Assembly (NCBI RefSeq): GCF_009469595.2
Contig: NZ_SSXV01000143.1
Span: 1-64,000, forward strand
Direction: 5' to 3'
Origin: Thauera sp. 2A1
GTDB lineage: Bacteria > Pseudomonadota > Gammaproteobacteria > Burkholderiales > Rhodocyclaceae
DNA: 64,000 nt
In this document: piece after piece, positions 61,291-64,000 of the stretch
Position numbering within the stretch: position 1 is the first letter of the stretch
How the letters are laid out: each line of letters opens with the position of its first letter
Program-made: the position numbers and the translations under genes
Notes under the pieces: model-generated
The model's database searches: none
What the model was told of the DNA's origin: nothing
The model's input: only the letters and a program-made list of their open reading frames with translations

Positions 61291-61523
61291 GCCAACGGAT
61301 CTTCCACGGGGAGAGTCAGCCGGTCGCGCCCCGCCTCGAACGGCGGTATGTCCGCCATGCCCTGGAAGTCCATCACCGCATCAGGCCACTGGGCCTGCGC
61401 GTGTCGTGCAAGCCATTCGCTGACCGCCTTGCGGATCAGCGCATTGCGGCTCTCTCCCGCCTGCGCGGCAACGGCCGTCAGCCGCTGCCCGGTCACGTCA
61501 TCGAAATAGACATTGAAATGCAT
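61287..61523 (-). CDS. vapB: VapB antitoxin (RHH type)
   Basis: A 78-residue antitoxin with an N-terminal ribbon-helix-helix (MHFNVYFDDVTGQRLTAVAA, then GESRNALIRKAVSEWL) and a C-terminal toxin-binding tail. ATG 61523 was chosen; the open frame extends to 61586 into the promoter. It pairs with vapC and should repress its own operon at 61544-61560. A broken second copy lies at 62978-63100. Confidence 0.9.
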   Translation of the reverse strand: MHFNVYFDDVTGQRLTAVAAQAGESRNALIRKAVSEWLARHAQAQWPDAVMDFQGMADIPPFEAGRDRLTLPVEDPLA

Positions 61524-61543
61524 GCACGCCTCCAGCACTCCGG

Positions 61544-61588
61544 CATCACACGTTGTGATGTTATACGCTCGCCGTAACGGGCTCAAGG
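61544..61588 (-). promoter_or_regulatory. vapBC promoter and palindromic operator
   Basis: CATCACA-CGT-TGTGATG (61544-61560) is a perfect palindrome directly upstream of vapB, the natural VapBC operator. On the minus strand TATAAC (61565-61560) and CTTGAG (61587-61582) make a promoter with 16-base spacing that the operator would block. The same arrangement is repeated near 63122-63136. Confidence 0.75.
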
Positions 61589-61589
61589 A

Positions 61590-61630
61590 GGGGTCGTCTC
61601 AGAAAACGGAAAATAAAGCACGTTAAGCCG
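61590..61630 (+). repeat. Tn3-like terminal repeat, copy A
   Basis: Begins GGGGTCGTCTCAGAAAACGG and ends TAAGCCG. It matches Tn3-family ends and the copies at 62861-62898 and 36975-37012, all in the same orientation. It borders the RHS fragment on one side and the vapBC promoter on the other. Confidence 0.75.
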
Positions 61631-62004
61631 ATTGCATTGGCCACCGCATCGCACGGGTAGGCGAGCGTCTTGCCACCGGCTGCGGTGCTGGTCAGGCGCC
61701 CGGCCGCATCTCACACGTAGGCCACGGTGTCGCTATTGTCGGCGTACTTGGCCTGGGTGCGACGGCCCAGCAGATCGTAGGCGAAGGCGACGTTGTCAGC
61801 GGCCGTGGGGTAGCTGCGGCTGGTCAGGCGGTGCAGGTTGTCGTAGGCGAGCGTGATGGTTTCGCCGCTGCGCTTGCGGTGGTTGATGAGGCTGCCGACT
61901 GCGTTGTAGCCGAACTGCTTGTAGTCGGTGGTCGATGAGGTATTGACGGTGCTCGGGTGCGGGTAGCGCAGCTTCACCCGGCGGTCGTGGCCGTCGTACT
62001 CGTA
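61631..62004 (-). pseudogene. RHS/YD-repeat protein fragment
   Basis: Minus-strand frame with YD repeats: YNAVGSLINHRKRSGETITL, then AYDNLHRLTSRSYPTAADN, FAYDLLGRRTQAKYADNSD, an in-frame stop at 61711-61713 where YVYDAAG is expected, and DAAGRLTSTAAGG after it. It is cut exactly at the repeats A (61590-61630) and B (62005-62034). RHS proteins are very large secreted or surface toxin-delivery proteins; only ~125 codons are left. Confidence 0.82.
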
Positions 62005-62034
62005 GGGGCCAGCTCACGAAACGGGAAAATCGTA
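62005..62034 (+). repeat. Tn3-like repeat, diverged copy B
   Basis: GGGGCCAGCTCACGAAACGG then GAAAATCGTA. It shares the CTCACGAAACGGGAAAAT core with a wider Tn3-end pattern but differs from copies A and C. It marks the 5' edge of the RHS fragment. Confidence 0.5.
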
Positions 62035-62094
62035 TGGTAGTGGCGTGGATCTGTACGGCAATCTGCCGTATAATTTCAGCCGGAGGACAAGACT

Positions 62095-62376
62095 ATGCCC
62101 GCAGCCATTTCTACCGCCCGCCTCGAAGCCCGGATCAGCACCGATCTGCATTCGATGCTCAAGCGCGCCGCCGAACTTCAGGGGCGCACCATGACTGATT
62201 TCGTGGTCGCTGCCGTCCAGGACGCCGCGCAACGCGCCATCGAGCAAGCCGAGGTCATCCGCCTGTCGCTGGCCGATCAGGAGTGCTTTGCACAAGCGTT
62301 GCTGTCGCCGCCGCAACCGGCCCCGGCCTTGGAACGCGCTTTCGCCCGTCGCCGCAAGCTCTTGCGTGCTGAATGA
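62095..62376 (+). CDS. DUF1778-type antitoxin (TacA-like)
   Basis: A 93-residue RHH antitoxin with the DUF1778 pattern: STARLEARISTDLHSMLKRA, then MTDFVVAAVQDAAQRAIE. It neutralises the linked GNAT toxin. It starts at ATG 62095 with CGGAGGA upstream and overlaps the toxin start by four bases. Confidence 0.92.
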   Translation: MPAAISTARLEARISTDLHSMLKRAAELQGRTMTDFVVAAVQDAAQRAIEQAEVIRLSLADQECFAQALLSPPQPAPALERAFARRRKLLRAE

Positions 62377-62894
62377 GCAGCGCACCGTTCCTGCTCACGC
62401 CGCTCGATGCCGCGCATGTTCGCGCAGCGTTCAACTGCGGTTCAGAACCGCTTGAGCGCTACCTGCGGGAACAAGTCACCCAAGATGTTCGCCGCCGTGT
62501 GGCTGCCTGCTTCGTGGCGTTGGCAGAAGGGCAGCGCATCGCGGGCTACTACACGCTGGCGTCGGCAAGCCTGCTGCTGGCCGATCTTCCGGCCAGCGTC
62601 GGCAAGAAGCTGCCGCGCTATCCGACCGTCCCAGCGGTTCGCATGGGCCGCTTGGCCGTCGATCAGGCTTTCAAAGGGCAAGGGCTTGGCGGCGCACTGC
62701 TGGCCGATGCGCTTGACCGTGCTGTCCGTTCCGAGATTGCCGCCTATGCCTTGATGGTGGATGCGAAGGACGAGGCGGCAGCGGCCTTCTACCGACATCA
62801 TGGCTTCATCGCTTTGCCCGACTCACCGTTCACGCTCTTCCTGCCGCTGGCAACGGTGGAGGCGTCTCGGAAAACGGAAAATAGCGCGCGCTAA
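62373..62894 (+). CDS. GNAT-family acetyltransferase toxin (TacT-like)
   Basis: A 173-residue N-acetyltransferase of the TacT/AtaT type, which acetylates aminoacyl-tRNA and stops translation. The acetyl-CoA loop is in VDQAFKGQGLGGALL (about 104-118) and the later HHGFIALPD is typical. The last ~11 codons (EASRKTENSAR) are read from inside the Tn3-like repeat at 62861, which also supplies the stop, so the original C-terminus may have been replaced. Probably still functional as the core is intact. Confidence 0.9.
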   Translation: MSSAPFLLTPLDAAHVRAAFNCGSEPLERYLREQVTQDVRRRVAACFVALAEGQRIAGYYTLASASLLLADLPASVGKKLPRYPTVPAVRMGRLAVDQAFKGQGLGGALLADALDRAVRSEIAAYALMVDAKDEAAAAFYRHHGFIALPDSPFTLFLPLATVEASRKTENSAR

Positions 62895-62898
62895 GCCG
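62861..62898 (+). repeat. Tn3-like terminal repeat, copy C
   Basis: GGCGTCTCGGAAAACGGAAA to CTAAGCCG, near-identical to copy A in the same orientation, with GCATT shortly after in both. It overlaps the 3' end of the GNAT toxin gene. Copies A and C therefore frame an ~1.3 kb segment with the RHS fragment and the toxin-antitoxin pair. Confidence 0.72.
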
Positions 62899-62977
62899 TT
62901 GGCATTCTTGCGCGTCAGGTTGGGCTATAGCTCAAATTGACGTTGACACCACTTATTGGCCTCATCGTCCTGGGCAT

Positions 62978-63100
62978 TCACTCGTTCATTAGCTTGCTGA
63001 CCGCCTTACGGATCAGCGCATTGCGGCTCTCTCCCGCCTACGCGGCAACCGCCGTCAGCCGCTGCCCGGTCACGTCATCGAAGTAGACATTGAAATGCAT
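62978..63100 (-). pseudogene. Second, broken vapB copy
   Basis: The frame from 63100 repeats the start of vapB (MHFNVYFDDVTGQRLTAVAA) almost exactly; the next codon is TAG where the intact copy has CAG (Gln), then AGESRNALIRKAV continues and the frame ends SKLMNE. vapC and the antitoxin tail are missing. This is a 5' duplicate of the vapBC region with its operator. Confidence 0.88.
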
Positions 63101-63121
63101 ACACGGCTGCGGCACGCCGGT

Positions 63122-63136
63122 ATCACGCGTCGTGAT
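63122..63136 (-). promoter_or_regulatory. Operator of the broken vapB copy
   Basis: ATCACG-CGT-CGTGAT is still a perfect palindrome and differs from the copy at 61544 (ATCACA-CGT-TGTGAT) by a matched pair of changes. GTTATA follows it, as in the intact promoter. Confidence 0.65.
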
Positions 63137-63263
63137 GTTATACGCTCGCTGTAACGGGCTACAGGCTGACCGCAGCGGCGCTCCCTTGACGCGCCGACCG
63201 CCGGACGCATGGCGTCCTGAACGCACAGGGTCGGCGTTTGGGGATCGCGATTTCCGATATTGC

Positions 63264-63299
63264 GCATTTATCGTTAATTAAGATAATCTGCATTTATCG
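63264..63299 (+). promoter_or_regulatory. hipBA promoter/operator region
   Basis: GCATTTATCG occurs at 63264-63273 and 63290-63299 (26-bp period). Between them TTATC...GATAA (63268-63286) forms an AT-rich palindrome of the TATC-N-GATA type seen at HipB operators. Likely the autoregulatory site of the operon starting at 63319. Confidence 0.6.
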
Positions 63300-63318
63300 G
63301 CTTTCCCGCTAGAAGTCC

Positions 63319-63558
63319 ATGCTCAGGCTCAACTCCCCCCAGCAGACCGGCCAGATTCTCGTCACTCGACGAAAGGCGCTCAGCCTGTCCCAGGCAGCCG
63401 TCGCGGCAAGCCTCGGCATCAGTCAGAACCGTCTCTCGGAGCTGGAAGCCCATCCCGAGCGCTTCACGCTCGACCGTCTCCTCGCCCTGGCGAGCCAGCT
63501 CGGCCTGGAACTTGTGCTCCAGGACAAGACGCCGCCCACCAATGAGAGCGAGTGGTAA
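63319..63558 (+). CDS. hipB: HipB antitoxin
   Basis: A 79-residue XRE-type antitoxin (LSLSQAAVAASLGISQNRLS helix-turn-helix, then ALASQLGLELVLQDK). It binds HipA and represses the operon. Start ATG 63319; the stop overlaps the hipA start by one base (TAATG). Confidence 0.92.
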   Translation: MLRLNSPQQTGQILVTRRKALSLSQAAVAASLGISQNRLSELEAHPERFTLDRLLALASQLGLELVLQDKTPPTNESEW

Positions 63559-64000
63559 TGATGGGGCGCCCTGCCCACACCCGCGCTCTCAATGCGTGGA
63601 CCAACGGCAGGCTGGTTGGCCAGTGGCGTTTGCCGGGGCGGGGACCGACCGAGTTCCAGTACGAGCCGGCCTGGATCGCCTCGCCCGAAGGGCGCCCCCT
63701 GTCTCTGTCGTTGCCCTTCACGCTGGACAATCTGCCCCTGCGCGGCGACGTTGTCCGCAACTACTTCGACAACCTTCTGCCCGACAGCGACCGCATCCGT
63801 GCGCGCCTGCAGTCGCGCTTTCGCACGGAAAGCACCGGAGCCTTCGATCTGCTGCAGGCCATCGGGCGCGACTGCGTGGGTGCCGTGCAACTGCTGCCCG
63901 ATAACGTCGAACCCGACAGCGTGTTTCGCATCGACGTAGAGCCGCTCGACGACGCGGGCGTGGAACGGATCCTCAGGGGCACCGTGTCCCTGAGCGGCGT
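63558..64000 (+). CDS. hipA: HipA-family kinase toxin, 5' part
   Basis: The first ~147 residues of a HipA-type Ser/Thr kinase that phosphorylates glutamyl-tRNA synthetase. The N-terminal subdomain is typical: VGQWRLPGRGPTEFQYEP, LSLSLPFTLDN, FDNLLPDSDRIRARLQ and GRDCVGAVQLLP. The gene runs past the window end, so catalytic residues are not visible. ATG 63558 or 63561. Confidence 0.9.
   Translation, partial: MMGRPAHTRALNAWTNGRLVGQWRLPGRGPTEFQYEPAWIASPEGRPLSLSLPFTLDNLPLRGDVVRNYFDNLLPDSDRIRARLQSRFRTESTGAFDLLQAIGRDCVGAVQLLPDNVEPDSVFRIDVEPLDDAGVERILRGTVSLSG

Overview
The window is GC-rich proteobacterial DNA. The IncP-type trb genes, a chromosomal-style aromatic/N-heterocycle catabolic cluster and the ArfB, MerR and feruloyl-CoA-synthase-like genes fit a betaproteobacterium (Rhodocyclales or Burkholderiales); that placement is inference. 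The sequence does not show whether it is a large conjugative plasmid or a chromosome carrying integrated conjugative DNA. No rRNA, tRNA, CRISPR array, replication gene or relaxase gene was seen.

Layout. (1) 1-5.0 kb: an accessory pair, a coiled-coil membrane protein followed by a tandem alpha/beta-hydrolase with a C-terminal membrane anchor, then an orphan small membrane protein. (2) 5.0-6.6 kb: an apparently complete IS1182-family element with inverted repeats and a possible 4-bp target duplication. (3) 6.9-20.8 kb: an IncP-like mating-pair-formation block, korB (minus strand), a trbA-like repressor gene and trbBCDEFGHIJKLMN in RK2 order. Two exact KorB operators (TTTAGCGGCTAAA) lie upstream of trbA and of trbB, so the regulator and its sites are still together. 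TrbC keeps the sequence landmarks of the cyclic RP4/RK2 pilin.

(4) 21.2-36.7 kb: a minus-strand island of probable defence genes. It holds a short prokaryotic Argonaute with an APAZ partner carrying Mrr-like and TIR-like parts; a three-gene set of nitrilase-fold protein, small middle protein and Rad50/SMC-like ATPase, resembling ABC-three-component conflict systems; and a set built round a 1202-residue protein that joins a subtilisin-type protease to an HExxH metalloprotease, followed by a metallo-beta-lactamase-fold hydrolase and preceded by a peptidoglycan-binding-like protein. The nitrilase-ATPase set and the dual protease/MBL set are the best candidates for little-described systems.

(5) 37.0-38.3 kb: a truncated IS66 element, a remnant of an SRAP (HMCES/YedK) gene and a Tn3-like end repeat. 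(6) 38.4-42.3 kb: ArfB ribosome-rescue factor, a small hypothetical gene, and a MerR regulator overlapping a VIT/von Willebrand A protein. (7) 42.3-53.9 kb: a catabolic cluster with a two-component Rieske dioxygenase, a feruloyl-CoA-synthase-type ligase, a quinone oxidoreductase-like protein, a periplasmic ligand-binding protein, a flavin reductase, an acyl-CoA-dehydrogenase-fold flavoenzyme, an alpha/beta hydrolase and a 2,5-dihydroxypyridine-dioxygenase-like protein. Divergent from it are a glutathione-transferase-like gene and a TetR regulator, with an inverted repeat between.

(8) 54.2-64.0 kb: a mosaic of mobile-DNA cargo and decayed genes. It has a 32-bp perfect palindrome, an XRE regulator, a secreted endonuclease lipoprotein, a DEDD exonuclease, a frameshifted IHF-like gene with an expanded 8-bp repeat, a polymorphic-toxin-like protein, a broken ParE toxin with its antitoxin, a tyrosine-recombinase remnant, VapBC, an RHS fragment, a DUF1778/GNAT toxin-antitoxin pair bounded by Tn3-like end repeats, a second broken vapB with its operator, and a HipBA pair that runs off the end.
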